Below are positions 8,417 to 17,189 of a DNA stretch of 64,000 bases, one piece after another (positions within the stretch are counted from its first letter, which is position 1; every line of letters starts with the position of its first letter). The stretch spans positions 62,001 through 126,000 of the forward strand of contig CAMDSH010000005.1 in NCBI GenBank assembly GCA_945907045.1, written 5' to 3'. The notes beneath the pieces are model-generated. The model was not told the origin of the DNA, searched no databases, and worked only from the letters and a program-made list of their open reading frames with translations. A program made the translations under genes and the position numbers. Origin of the DNA: Rhizobium sp. Q54. Its GTDB lineage: Bacteria > Pseudomonadota > Alphaproteobacteria > Rhizobiales > Xanthobacteraceae.

Positions 8417-9157
8417 TTATTTTTCCGCCGCGATCATCGACGCCAGAACTTTCAGGCCTTCCTCGACGTTGCCGTCTTTCTTTGCCTTGCGCGCTTCGCC
8501 GATGACATACAGCAGCCGTGCGCGCTCTTCCGGTTTCGTCGTGATGACCCAGCCGGGCGCGGTGTCGCGCAATGCCGATATCAGGATGCGCTCGTTTGCG
8601 GGTTTAAGTCCGGCCGCGATCGTGATCAGCGTGCCCGTGATCATCTCGACATAACCTGTGCGCGCTTGCGAAGCGCCTTCGATCCGTACTGCCGTCCGCT
8701 GTTCCGGCGGCAGCTCCTTGAAGAATTGCGGCATCGCGACGGACATGCGCGAATTCAGGCGAAGCATGAAGCTCCATGCCGTGACCATCGCGTCTTCATT
8801 ATCGGTCATGTTGCGGCCGATCGCGGCGTTCTGATCCACGCCCGGACCGGTACCGAACAGCATCAGTATCTTGTTGGTGGAATTTGCCGCATCGCCCAAA
8901 TTCACCAGCCAGGGTACGTCGCTCCCCTGCGGCGGCGGCAAGGCGGCGAAAGCTTGCGTGTCGAATATCCGCCGCATGTAATCCGATGCCGGCGGCGCGG
9001 AATAATCCGGGCGCTTGCCGGCCTTGGCGAGACCTTCGGTGTGGGCGATGAGTTCGCGCGCCGCCTTCATGGCGGCCTCGGCGGATTGCTGGCCGTCCGC
9101 GCGCGCAGCGGGCGCGAGCAGGAGAACGAGACAGACGATGGCGAAGGGGAATCGCAT
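8417..9157 (-). CDS. Exported protein of unknown function, copy A2
   Basis: 246 residues with a signal peptide (MRFPFAIVCLVLLLAPAARA-DGQ). Paralogue of the protein at 6481-7233, sharing RxDxxAFAALPPPQ, the GDAANSTNK region, a MLRLNSRM segment, LPPEQRT and a C-terminal ISALRDTAPGW that parallels AASLRDTANAW. It diverges from the ABC1-like kinase gene across 97 bp. The order here is A2 then B2, whereas the other set reads B1 then A1, so the duplicates are not simple tandem copies. Function unknown. Confidence 0.8.
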   Translation of the reverse strand: MRFPFAIVCLVLLLAPAARADGQQSAEAAMKAARELIAHTEGLAKAGKRPDYSAPPASDYMRRIFDTQAFAALPPPQGSDVPWLVNLGDAANSTNKILMLFGTGPGVDQNAAIGRNMTDNEDAMVTAWSFMLRLNSRMSVAMPQFFKELPPEQRTAVRIEGASQARTGYVEMITGTLITIAAGLKPANERILISALRDTAPGWVITTKPEERARLLYVIGEARKAKKDGNVEEGLKVLASMIAAEK

Positions 9158-9254
9158 GCGGCATGCTCCGTACGCTTTCCCCGGACGAACGAGATGGCGT
9201 TCCCCGGGGAATGGCTTATGTAGCCATAGGCCGCACATCTGACATGCAGGGTTC

Positions 9255-10604
9255 ATGACCGACAAGGAAAAAAACCGCCTCTCCGCCCGCGCCAAACGCT
9301 ATGCGAAAGTCGGCACCAACGTGGGCGGCGTCGCGGCGCGGATGGCGGGCGCGCGGTTTTTCGGCGTGACGTTGGATCGCGGCAAGAACGCGCTGGAATT
9401 GGCCGCGGCGCTCGGCGGGCTGAAGGGTCCGATCATGAAGGTGGCGCAGCTGCTCGCCACCATTCCCGACGCGCTGCCGCCGGAATACGCGACCGAACTC
9501 ACCAAGCTGCAGAGCCAGGCGCCGCCGATGGGCTGGGCGTTTGTGAAACGGCGGATGAATGCTGAACTCGGCGCCGACTGGCAGAATAAATTCGCCAGTT
9601 TCGAACATCATCCGGCGGCGGCCGCGTCGTTGGGCCAGGTGCATCGCGCGCGCTCGCATGACGGCAAGGAGCTGGCGTGCAAGCTGCAATATCCCGACAT
9701 GCAGTCGGCGGTCGAAGCCGACCTGAGCCAGCTGCAATTGCTGTTCGCCATTCGCAGCCGTTTCGATCCCGGCATCGACACCTCCGAGATCGCGCAGGAA
9801 ATCGGCGCGCGGCTGCGCGAGGAACTCGATTACGTGCGCGAGGCGAAGCACGTCGCCCTTTATCGCGCGATGCTCAGCAACGAGCCGCAAATCCGCGTGC
9901 CGGGCGTGTGGCCGGAGCTTTCCACCGGGCGTCTGCTCACGCTCGACTGGCTTGAGGGACGAAAGCTGCTCGATCACAAGAACGATCCGCTCGATGTGCG
10001 CAATTCGCTCGCGACCGCGATGTTCGCGGCGTGGTGGCATCCGTTCAGCCGTCTCGGCGTCATCCACGGCGATCCGCACTTGGGCAACTACACGGTGTTC
10101 GATATCGACGGAAAACCCGCTGGCATCAATTTGCTCGACTACGGCTGCATCCGCATTTTTCCGCCTTCATTCGTCGGCGGTGTGGTCGATCTTTATCGCG
10201 GGCTTGAGCGCGGCGACGATGCGCTGGTGGTGCACGCCTACGAGACCTGGGGCTTCAAGCGGCTCAATCGCGAGCTGATCGATATTCTCAACATCTGGGC
10301 GAAATTCATCTACGGCCCGCTGCTCGACAATCGCGTGCGCACGATCGCGGACGGGGTGAAGCCCTCGGAATACGGACGGCGCGAAGCTTTCCGAGTCAGC
10401 CGCGCGCTGAAGGAAAAAGGCCCGGTGACGGTGCCGCGCGAATTTGTGTTCATGGACCGCGCGGCCATCGGCCTTGGCGCAGTGTTCCTGCATCTTTCGG
10501 CAGAGCTGAATTTCTACAAATTATTCAACGAAGCGATCGAGGATTTTTCGGTCGATAAAGTCGCCGCCCGGCAACAGGCCGCGCTCACGCAGGCGGGACT
10601 ATAA
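9255..10604 (+). CDS. ABC1/AarF (UbiB-like) atypical kinase
   Basis: 449 residues with the ABC1 hallmarks. The KxGQ-like segment appears here as GGLKGPIMKVAQLLA. The alanine-rich loop is AAAASLGQVHRA, a VEADLSQL helix and GRLLTLDWLEG follow, then HGDPHLGNYTV (catalytic loop) and LLDYGCIR (metal site, DYG in place of DFG). Family members support ubiquinone biosynthesis or act as ATPase/kinases on lipid precursors. No ubi genes are adjacent, so the exact role is open. Its first 47 codons are duplicated at 7773-7912. It ends 20 bp inside the convergent EamA gene. Confidence 0.9.
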   Translation: MTDKEKNRLSARAKRYAKVGTNVGGVAARMAGARFFGVTLDRGKNALELAAALGGLKGPIMKVAQLLATIPDALPPEYATELTKLQSQAPPMGWAFVKRRMNAELGADWQNKFASFEHHPAAAASLGQVHRARSHDGKELACKLQYPDMQSAVEADLSQLQLLFAIRSRFDPGIDTSEIAQEIGARLREELDYVREAKHVALYRAMLSNEPQIRVPGVWPELSTGRLLTLDWLEGRKLLDHKNDPLDVRNSLATAMFAAWWHPFSRLGVIHGDPHLGNYTVFDIDGKPAGINLLDYGCIRIFPPSFVGGVVDLYRGLERGDDALVVHAYETWGFKRLNRELIDILNIWAKFIYGPLLDNRVRTIADGVKPSEYGRREAFRVSRALKEKGPVTVPREFVFMDRAAIGLGAVFLHLSAELNFYKLFNEAIEDFSVDKVAARQQAALTQAGL

Positions 10605-11484
10605 GCTTTGGCGTTGCTTTGCTGCCCGGCAGCACGACGATGGCGAGACCCGCGAGGATCAGCGCCATGCCGCCGTAGCGAATGGGCGGAAACACTTCCC
10701 CGAAAACAATCGCCGACGCCAATATGCCGGTGCACGGCACCAGCAGCGAAAACGGCGTCACCACCGCGGCGGGATAACGCGTGAGCAGGTGACCCCAGAT
10801 CGCGTAGGCCAGAACCGTCGAAACCGTTCCGAGATAAATCACCGATGCGAGGCTGATCCACGATGCTTTCGTCACCGCATCCAGCAACGACGCATCGGTA
10901 TCGAAAAAGTATGACAGTGCGAGCGCTGGCAGCGGCGGCACGAGACTGAGCCACGCCATCAGCGGCACCATCGGGATCGGTTTTTTTGAATTCTTGCTGG
11001 CGTGCTTCAGCAGAATATTTCCAATGCCCCAGCTGAACGCGGCGGAAAGCGCAAGGCCGAGCGCGATCAGCGGCAGGTCCACGCCTGCCGAAAAAGCGAT
11101 CAGCACCAAGCCGGAAAACGCCACGACGATTCCCGCCGTTTGCCGCCGCGTCGGAATCTCGTGCATGAAAATCGCCGCCATCAGCACCGTGAAGAAAACG
11201 TGCACCTGCTGCGTCGCGGAGGCGAGCCCGGCCGGCATGCCGTAGCGGAAGGCAAGGAAGACCAGGAAAAACTGTCCGAGGAACAGCGTCGCCCCGGTCG
11301 CGATCAGTAGCGGCCATGAAATGCGCGGGCGGGGGAGAAGCAGCACGGGGATGCAGGCGATGAAAAATCGCAGTGCGGTGAGCTGCGCCGCCGTGAAGCT
11401 TTCCACCCCCCAGCGGGTCGCCAGAAATGACAGCCCCCAGATGACCGAGGCCAGCACCGCCAGCAGGATGTCGCGCGGCTTCAT
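10585..11484 (-). CDS. EamA/DMT-family transporter
   Basis: 299 residues with ten predicted membrane helices and two EamA repeats. The N-terminus (LLAVLASVIWGLSFLATRWGVESF) and the mid-protein Trp/Gly helix SAAFSWGIGNILLKHASK are typical of the drug/metabolite transporter superfamily. Such proteins usually export amino acids, amines or other small metabolites across the inner membrane. Substrate cannot be read from sequence. It is convergent with the ABC1 gene, with overlapping 3' ends. Confidence 0.88.
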   Translation of the reverse strand: MKPRDILLAVLASVIWGLSFLATRWGVESFTAAQLTALRFFIACIPVLLLPRPRISWPLLIATGATLFLGQFFLVFLAFRYGMPAGLASATQQVHVFFTVLMAAIFMHEIPTRRQTAGIVVAFSGLVLIAFSAGVDLPLIALGLALSAAFSWGIGNILLKHASKNSKKPIPMVPLMAWLSLVPPLPALALSYFFDTDASLLDAVTKASWISLASVIYLGTVSTVLAYAIWGHLLTRYPAAVVTPFSLLVPCTGILASAIVFGEVFPPIRYGGMALILAGLAIVVLPGSKATPKLIVPPA

Positions 11485-11675
11485 TCAACAGGCCTCGTTG
11501 GCGGGGGTGGCGGCGAGAAGTGGCGCGATCCTAGAGACGCGGGCAGGGCGGCGGCAAACGACTAATTTTGATGGCGGCTATCAACCGATGCGCCCTTTGT
11601 CGCCGTTGCCCTGACCGGCCATTTGCGGTAACCGGATGGACCGCTTGATATCTTTGAGACTGCTTGGAGACTGCA

Positions 11676-11828
11676 ATGGCCGACCACGGACACACCGAAT
11701 ACGCGACCGCCGAGGGCAACGATTACGCCGAGCACGAGGCGACCTACGAGTTGTTCATCAAGCTGGTGAAATGGAACGCGGGCGTCATCATCTGCATCGT
11801 CGTCCTGATGGCCTATTTCCTCGTCTGA
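11676..11828 (+). CDS. aa3-type cytochrome c oxidase subunit IV-like small protein
   Basis: A 50-residue gene. An acidic soluble head (MADHGHTEYATAEGNDYAEHE) leads to one C-terminal membrane helix (GVIICIVVLMAYFLV). This is the layout of the bacterial aa3-type cytochrome oxidase subunit IV family, which in many Rhizobiales sits directly upstream of pntA, as here (24 bp before pntAA). The oxidase core genes are not in the window. It is probably the first gene of the pnt transcript; the 190 bp gap upstream would carry the promoter. Confidence 0.82.
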   Translation: MADHGHTEYATAEGNDYAEHEATYELFIKLVKWNAGVIICIVVLMAYFLV

Positions 11829-11852
11829 GGAATATCTTGAGGCTTTCGGGTC

Positions 11853-12986
11853 ATGAAAATCGCGGTCGCCACCGAAACTGATCCCGCGGAGCCGCGGGTC
11901 GCGGCCACGCCCGAAACCGTCAAAAAATTTATCGCTCTTGGCGCCGAAGTAGCGGTCGCGCGCGGCGCGGGCGCGGGCTCCGGCATTCCGGATTCCGAAT
12001 TCCAGGCGGCCGGCGCGAGCATCGGCGAGAGCGTCACCAAGGACGCCGACATCGTTCTGAAAGTCCGCCGCCCGGCGCCGGCTGAGCTTTCCGCATATAA
12101 AAAAGGCGCGCTCGTCATCGCCATCATGGATCCCTTCGGCAACGAGGCCGCGCTCAAGCAAATGGCGGATGCCGGCATCGCCGCCTTCGCCATGGAGCTG
12201 ATGCCGCGCATCACGCGCGCACAGTCGATGGACGTTCTCTCCAGTCAGGCCAATCTCGCCGGTTATCGTGCGGTGATCGACGCCGCGGCCGAATATGGCC
12301 GCGCGTTGCCGATGATGATGACGGCGGCGGGCACCGTTCCGGCGGCAAAGGTTTTTGTCATGGGCGTCGGCGTTGCCGGTTTGCAGGCCATCGCCACCGC
12401 GCGCCGCCTCGGCGGGATCGTCACGGCGACCGACGTGCGTCCGGCGGTGAAGGAACAAGTGCAGTCGCTCGGCGCGAAATTCATCGCGGTCGAGGACGAG
12501 GAATTCAAGCAGGCCGAGACCGCCGCCGGTTACGCCAAGGAAATGTCGAAAGAGTATCAGGCGAAGCAGGCGGCATTGGTCGCCGAGCACATCAAGAAAC
12601 AGGACATCGTCATTACCACCGCGCTCATTCCGGGCCGTCCGGCCCCGCGTCTTGTCACCAAGGAAATGGTGGCGTCGATGCGCCCGGGTTCCGTGATCGT
12701 TGATCTTGCGGTCGAGCGCGGCGGCAATGTCGAAGGCGCAAAAGCGGGCCAGGTCGCGGTCGTCGGCGGCGTTAAGATCGTCGGCCACGCCAACGTACCG
12801 GGCCGCCTCGCGGCGTCATCCTCGGCGCTGTACGCGAAAAATCTTCTGACCTTCGTCGAGACCATGATCGACAGGAAGGAAAAGAAACTGGCGATCAACT
12901 GGGACGACGAGATCATCAAAGGCACAGCGCTCACGCGCGACGGTGCGATTATTCACCCGAATTTCAAGCCGAAGAGCGTGGCGTGA
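11853..12986 (+). CDS. pntAA: NAD(P) transhydrogenase alpha subunit, soluble part (PntAA)
   Basis: 377 residues: the NAD(H)-binding domain I of proton-pumping transhydrogenase. It starts MKIAVATETDPAEPRVAATPE. A Rossmann segment (FVMGVGVAGLQAIATARRLG) is followed by the RPAVKEQVQSLGA strand and the ITTALIPGRPAPRL loop. PntAA carries hydride from NADH to NADP on the membrane-bound partner, using the proton gradient to make NADPH. The alpha subunit is split into two genes as in other alphaproteobacteria. TTGAGG precedes the ATG. Confidence 0.95.
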   Translation: MKIAVATETDPAEPRVAATPETVKKFIALGAEVAVARGAGAGSGIPDSEFQAAGASIGESVTKDADIVLKVRRPAPAELSAYKKGALVIAIMDPFGNEAALKQMADAGIAAFAMELMPRITRAQSMDVLSSQANLAGYRAVIDAAAEYGRALPMMMTAAGTVPAAKVFVMGVGVAGLQAIATARRLGGIVTATDVRPAVKEQVQSLGAKFIAVEDEEFKQAETAAGYAKEMSKEYQAKQAALVAEHIKKQDIVITTALIPGRPAPRLVTKEMVASMRPGSVIVDLAVERGGNVEGAKAGQVAVVGGVKIVGHANVPGRLAASSSALYAKNLLTFVETMIDRKEKKLAINWDDEIIKGTALTRDGAIIHPNFKPKSVA

Positions 12987-13013
12987 TGATGAAAACAAAC
13001 CGCGATTTCCTTT

Positions 13014-13140
13014 TTATCCCTCCCCTTGAAAAGGGGAGGGTGGCGAGCCGCGTTTGCGGCGAGACGGGTGGGGATCGGCTACGGACCCCCACCCGCCTCG
13101 CTGCGCTCGGCTGCCCTCCCCCTTGCAGGGGGAGGGATAA
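13014..13140. repeat. Palindromic GC-rich repeat inside the pnt operon
   Basis: A 127 bp element bounded by an inverted repeat (TTATCCCTCCCC at 13014-13025 and GGGGAGGGATAA at 13129-13140). Each end also forms its own hairpin (CCCTCCCC/GGGGAGGG at the left, CCCTCCCCC/GGGGGAGGG at the right), and inside it GGTGGGGATC pairs with GACCCCCACCC. It looks like a dispersed intergenic mobile palindrome of the RPE/MITE type. It fills the pntAA-pntAB gap, so it would be transcribed as a strong stem in the operon mRNA. Confidence 0.8.
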
Positions 13141-13157
13141 GAAGTAAGGGAGTCCGC

Positions 13158-13478
13158 ATGGAACACATCACCGCAGTCGATCCCTTCGTCTTTCGCTTCT
13201 CGATTTTCGCGCTGGCGGTTTTCGTCGGCTATTACGTCGTGTGGTCGGTGACGCCGGCTCTGCACACGCCGCTGATGTCGGTGACGAACGCGATTTCCTC
13301 GGTGATCGTGGTCGGCGGCCTGCTCGCGGTCGGCGTTCCGCTTGCGACCAACGATCAGGGCCCGCTGTGGGCGCGCATGCTCGGATTCGCCGCGCTCGTT
13401 CTCGCCTCGGTCAATATTTTCGGCGGCTTTCTGGTGACGCAGCGCATGCTGGCGATGTACCAGAAGAAAAAGAAGTAA
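13158..13478 (+). CDS. pntAB: NAD(P) transhydrogenase alpha subunit, membrane part (PntAB)
   Basis: 106 residues with three or four membrane helices. It contains the conserved [21 protein letters not shown] segment and the [17 protein letters not shown] end, as in the C-terminal membrane domain of the alpha subunit. It pairs with PntB to form the proton channel. The ATG at 13158 has AAGGGAG upstream. It is separated from pntAA by a palindromic repeat and from pntB by 7 bp. Confidence 0.94.
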   Translation: MEHITAVDPFVFRFSIFALAVFVGYYVVWSVTPALHTPLMSVTNAISSVIVVGGLLAVGVPLATNDQGPLWARMLGFAALVLASVNIFGGFLVTQRMLAMYQKKKK

Positions 13479-13485
13479 CAGCGCC

Positions 13486-14880
13486 ATGAACGCCAACATC
13501 GCCGCGCTGCTCTATCTGGTCTCCGGGATTTTGTTCATCCTGGCGCTGCGCGGCCTGTCGAATCCGGAAACGAGCCGGCAGGGCAACCTGTTCGGCATGG
13601 TCGGCATGGCGATTGCGATGCTCACGACGCTCGCCGCGCATCCGCCGTCCGACAGCATCGGCTGGGGGCTCGTTGTTGGCGGCCTTGTGATCGGCGGCGG
13701 CGCCGGCGCGGTGATCGCGCGCAAGGTGCCGATGACGTCGATGCCGGAACTGGTCGCCGCGTTCCACTCGCTCGTCGGCATGGCGGCGGTGCTGGTCGCG
13801 GCCGGCGCTTTTTACGCGCCCGGCGCGTTCGACATCGGCCTGCCCGGCGCGATCCATAAATCGAGCCTCGTCGAAATGTCGCTCGGCGTCGCCATCGGCG
13901 CGATCACGTTCACCGGTTCGATCATCGCATTTCTGAAATTGTCCGGCCGGATGAGCGGGGCGCCGATCATGCTGCCCGTCCGCCACATCATCAACATCAT
14001 CATCGCGGCGGCGATGGTCTTCTTTATTTTCGGCCTCGTCGTCTCGCAAAGCCAGATGGACTTCTGGCTGGTGACCGGCCTCGCGCTTATCCTCGGCATC
14101 CTCATCATTATCCCCATCGGCGGCGCGGACATGCCGGTCGTCATCTCGATGCTCAATTCGTATTCCGGCTGGGCGGCGGCGGGGATAGGCTTCACGCTCG
14201 GCAATAGCGCGCTCATTATCACCGGCGCGCTGGTCGGCTCGTCCGGCGCGATTTTGTCCTACATCATGTGCAAGGGCATGAACCGCTCCTTCATCTCGGT
14301 CATTCTCGGCGGTTTCGGCGGCGAAGTGGCGGCGGGCGCGGGCGGCGCCGAGCAGCGCCCGGTCAAGCTCGGTTCGGCGGAAGACGCCGCCTACATTATG
14401 AAGAACGCGTCGAAAGTCATCATCGTGCCGGGCTACGGCATGGCGGTGGCGCAGGCGCAGCACGCGTTGCGCGAACTCGCCGATCGTCTCAAGAAGGAAG
14501 GCGTCGAGGTTAAATACGCCATCCATCCGGTCGCGGGTCGCATGCCGGGACACATGAACGTGCTGTTGGCGGAAGCCAACGTGCCTTACGACGAAGTGTT
14601 CGAACTCGAAGACATCAATTCGGAATTCGCGCAGGCCGACATCGCCTTCGTCATCGGCGCCAACGACGTGACCAATCCGGCGGCGGAAGACGACAAGTCG
14701 TCGCCCATTTACGGCATGCCGGTGTTGCAGGTGTGGAAGGCGGGCACCGTGATGTTCATCAAAAGATCTCTGGCTTCCGGTTACGCCGGGATCGACAACC
14801 CGCTATTTTACCGCGATAACACCATGATGCTGCTCGGCGATGCCAAGAAAATGACCGAAGGCATCGTCAAGTCGGTGTGA
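13486..14880 (+). CDS. pntB: NAD(P) transhydrogenase beta subunit (PntB)
   Basis: 464 residues. The N-terminal half is a bundle of membrane helices forming the proton path. The C-terminal domain III binds NADP(H), seen as VPGYGMAVAQAQHA, YAIHPVAGRMPGHMNVLLAEA, FVIGANDVTNPAA and the terminal IKRSLASGYAGIDNPLFY. It completes the three-gene transhydrogenase that produces NADPH at the cost of proton-motive force. The length and motifs are intact. Confidence 0.96.
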   Translation: MNANIAALLYLVSGILFILALRGLSNPETSRQGNLFGMVGMAIAMLTTLAAHPPSDSIGWGLVVGGLVIGGGAGAVIARKVPMTSMPELVAAFHSLVGMAAVLVAAGAFYAPGAFDIGLPGAIHKSSLVEMSLGVAIGAITFTGSIIAFLKLSGRMSGAPIMLPVRHIINIIIAAAMVFFIFGLVVSQSQMDFWLVTGLALILGILIIIPIGGADMPVVISMLNSYSGWAAAGIGFTLGNSALIITGALVGSSGAILSYIMCKGMNRSFISVILGGFGGEVAAGAGGAEQRPVKLGSAEDAAYIMKNASKVIIVPGYGMAVAQAQHALRELADRLKKEGVEVKYAIHPVAGRMPGHMNVLLAEANVPYDEVFELEDINSEFAQADIAFVIGANDVTNPAAEDDKSSPIYGMPVLQVWKAGTVMFIKRSLASGYAGIDNPLFYRDNTMMLLGDAKKMTEGIVKSV

Positions 14881-14902
14881 TAGCGGCAAAGGGAGAATTT
14901 TC

Positions 14903-15265
14903 ATGGCTGACAATAAAAGCAAGCGTGGCGGCGCGGATCGCGCATTGATCGCGGTGAGCGAGCCTTATGAAGTGCGTTACTGGTCGAAGAAGCTCAAGGT
15001 GACGCCCGCGAAGCTGAAATACGCGGTGAAGAAAGTCGGCCATTCGTCCAAGAAGGTCGCGGCCTATATCAAGATGCAAAAGCACAAGGCGCGCGACAAG
15101 GCGCTGATCGCGCTCAGCCAGCCTTACGAAGTCCGCTACTGGTCGAAGAAGTTCAAGATCACGCCGGCCAAGCTCAAGGCGGCTGTGAAGGTTGCCGGGC
15201 ATTCGTCCAAGAAGGTCGCGGCCTATCTGGCGAAGAAGAAAAAGCGCCGGGTGAAGCGCAAGTAG
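14903..15265 (+). CDS. Tandem DUF3606 basic protein
   Basis: 120 residues built from two copies of one unit of about 50 residues: SEPYEVRYWSKKLKVTPAKL...VGHSSKKVAAYI, then SQPYEVRYWSKKFKITPAKL...AGHSSKKVAAYL. Each matches DUF3606, normally found as a single copy in 55-70 residue proteins. The tail is almost all Lys/Arg (KKKKRRVKRK), so nucleic-acid binding is plausible but unproven. The ATG has GGGAG upstream. It follows pntB by 22 bp but likely has its own role. A terminator lies at 15314-15343. Confidence 0.82.
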   Translation: MADNKSKRGGADRALIAVSEPYEVRYWSKKLKVTPAKLKYAVKKVGHSSKKVAAYIKMQKHKARDKALIALSQPYEVRYWSKKFKITPAKLKAAVKVAGHSSKKVAAYLAKKKKRRVKRK

Positions 15266-15313
15266 AAATTAGGCTCGCGAGAGCCTCCGTCCAAATCTTC
15301 CGAGACATCACCT

Positions 15314-15343
15314 ACGCGCGGGTAAAACCGCGCGTTGGTTTTT
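15314..15343 (+). terminator. Rho-independent terminator after the DUF3606 gene
   Basis: A perfect 8 bp stem (ACGCGCGG at 15314-15321 with CCGCGCGT at 15328-15335, loop GTAAAA) is followed by TGGTTTTT. A second small hairpin (AGGCTCGCGAGAGCCT, 15281-15296) precedes it. It lies between convergent genes and would stop plus-strand transcription from the DUF3606 gene. Confidence 0.75.
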
Positions 15344-15354
15344 ATGTGTCCGGC

Positions 15355-15723
15355 TTATTCCCCGAGGAATGACGTCGTGTCGCTGGAGCGGTTGTATTTG
15401 AGCGTCAGCTTGTCGATCTGGCAAAGATTGACGTTGCGCCAAAGCACGTCCGGGTAACCCGGCTCGGCCCACGAAATGCGGAAATTCCAGACGCAGCCTT
15501 TGTCGGCATTGTTGAATTTCACGAAGACCTTGTCGCCGTCGTCGAGCACGCCGCCAAGTTCGTTGTCTGACCACTCATTGTCGCCGGGATTGTTGAACCC
15601 AAGGAACTTGATGCCGTAACCCGTGCCGTTGACGACGGTCACGTTGCGCTCGTCGGCCGCGAAGCTCGGCGACCCGGCCAAAGTTGCGACGGCGATAACA
15701 AATCCGAGAAACAATGATTTCAT
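15355..15723 (-). CDS. Small exported protein, unknown family
   Basis: 122 residues with a signal peptide (MKSLFLGFVIAVATLAGSPSFA-ADE). The mature part is beta-rich (VTVVNGTGYGIKFLGFNNPGDNEWSDNELGG). Two cysteines, in KGCVWNFR and NLCQIDKL, probably form a periplasmic disulfide. Start placed at 15723, where the signal peptide begins. It is a single-gene unit; the 170 bp upstream shows nothing beyond a possible promoter. Function unknown. Confidence 0.75.
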   Translation of the reverse strand: MKSLFLGFVIAVATLAGSPSFAADERNVTVVNGTGYGIKFLGFNNPGDNEWSDNELGGVLDDGDKVFVKFNNADKGCVWNFRISWAEPGYPDVLWRNVNLCQIDKLTLKYNRSSDTTSFLGE

Positions 15724-15896
15724 GACGCTTGTCCTTTGTGTCGGCAGCAGACAGTCCGTCGCCGCGCAAAAACGGTCAAGCCTATTTGCGCGGCAGTCCG
15801 CATAAACGCTGTGTAAAGCCACGTCGTTATGACGCGAAATATATTTTATGAGTGGCGTGAGACGACGATTACGGAATGAATCGAATGTGATGCGCG

Positions 15897-16406
15897 CTAC
15901 AGCGTCCGGAACATCACCAATGCATCGGCATCACCCAACCGCGGATGCGCAAAAACGCCGGGCAGGCATGCCAAAATCTCAAAGCCGCAGGACTGCCACA
16001 GCTTCACCGCGCGCTCGTTTGTGGCGATGACGAAATTGAATTGCATCGCGCGGAAGCCGCGCGCCTTTGCATGGCTGAGCGAATGTTCGCACATCGCGCG
16101 CGCGACGCCGCGTCCCTGCGCTTCGGCTGCAACCATGTAACCGCAATTGGCGACATGCGCGCCGCCGCCCTGATTGTTGGCGCGCAGGTAATAAGTGCCG
16201 ATGATTTTTCCGTTATCTTGTTGGTTGCCGTCTTGCGCGACGAAAACTTCGTGTGCGGGAGCCCGCCAATAATCGAGTGCTTGAGTCTTGCTCCAATCGC
16301 GCGGCAGGGGATAGGTTTCGCCCGCGCGGATGACCGGTTCAAGCACGCGCCAGATCGCGTCGCCGTCTTTTGCGGTGGCGGGGCGGATCGCGACGGGCGT
16401 GCTCAT
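15897..16406 (-). CDS. GNAT-family N-acetyltransferase
   Basis: 169 residues with the GNAT fold. The acetyl-CoA P-loop is seen as VAAEAQGRGVARAMCEHSLSHAK (Q/RxxGxG/A). Strands before it read VFVAQDG and IIGTYYLRAN. A FNFVIATNERAVKLWQSCGF segment is typical of the fourth strand and last helix. The acceptor substrate is unknown. It lies 13 bp downstream of the MgtC gene on the same strand, so cotranscription is likely. Confidence 0.88.
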   Translation of the reverse strand: MSTPVAIRPATAKDGDAIWRVLEPVIRAGETYPLPRDWSKTQALDYWRAPAHEVFVAQDGNQQDNGKIIGTYYLRANNQGGGAHVANCGYMVAAEAQGRGVARAMCEHSLSHAKARGFRAMQFNFVIATNERAVKLWQSCGFEILACLPGVFAHPRLGDADALVMFRTL

Positions 16407-16419
16407 CGCGCCAATGATT

Positions 16420-17127
16420 CTAGTCGCCCGCCGGCGTGATGCGGAATTCCTTCACCTGCCTGAGCCCCAGCAGATGCTTGGAGAGCGCTTCGACCGCGCG
16501 CGGATCGCGGCTGCTGATGGTCATGCGGTACTCGAACAGCTTGCCGCCCTCGCTCAGCCGCGACGACAGGTTGGCCAGCGAAAATCCGTATTTGCCGATC
16601 AGCTTGCGCAGTTGCTCCTCGCTCATCACCGACTTGCGGTCGAAGCCGATGACGTGATGCGCGTAATATTCCGACGGCAGCATGCTCTCGATTTTCCGGA
16701 ACACGTGCAGCACCGCGATGACGATGAGCGCGCCCAGCACGGCGGGAAAATAAAACCCGATCCCGACCAGAATGCCGATGGCTGCCGTAATCCAGATCGA
16801 CGCCGCGGTGGTAAGCCCGCGCACGTTGAGGCCTTCCTTGAAGATAACGCCGGCGCCGAGGAAGCCGATGCCGGTCATGATGCCCTGCGCCATGCGGGTG
16901 GGGTCGGCGCGGATGGTGTCGAGCGGCACCTCCGTCATCCAGTGGAGCTGGTAGACCGTCACCAGCATGAGGAGCGACGACGCCACGCACACCAGCGAAT
17001 GGGTGCGGAATCCGGCGGGCCGCCCGTGCAGGCTGCGCTCAAGGCCGATGAATCCGCCGATGGCGAGCGCCACCGCCAGCCGCACCACGATGACGAGTTC
17101 GTCGTGAGTCATGAAAGTTTGTGCCAT
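16420..17127 (-). CDS. MgtC/SapB-family membrane protein
   Basis: 235 residues. The N-terminal MgtC domain has about five membrane helices with the family signatures FIGLERSLHGRPAGFRTHSLVC and GIGFLGAGVIFKEGLNVRGLTTAASIW. A cytoplasmic C-terminal ACT-like domain follows (FEYRMTISSRDPRAVEAL...). MgtC proteins aid growth at low magnesium and during host or acid stress, in some species by inhibiting the F-ATPase. It is paired with the GNAT gene and divergent from the hydrolase. Confidence 0.92.
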   Translation of the reverse strand: MAQTFMTHDELVIVVRLAVALAIGGFIGLERSLHGRPAGFRTHSLVCVASSLLMLVTVYQLHWMTEVPLDTIRADPTRMAQGIMTGIGFLGAGVIFKEGLNVRGLTTAASIWITAAIGILVGIGFYFPAVLGALIVIAVLHVFRKIESMLPSEYYAHHVIGFDRKSVMSEEQLRKLIGKYGFSLANLSSRLSEGGKLFEYRMTISSRDPRAVEALSKHLLGLRQVKEFRITPAGD

Positions 17128-17189
17128 AAATCTGTCATATCGCCAGTTGGCGGCGAGGCCAAGCTTTTCTGAGTGGTATCGGTCCGGAC

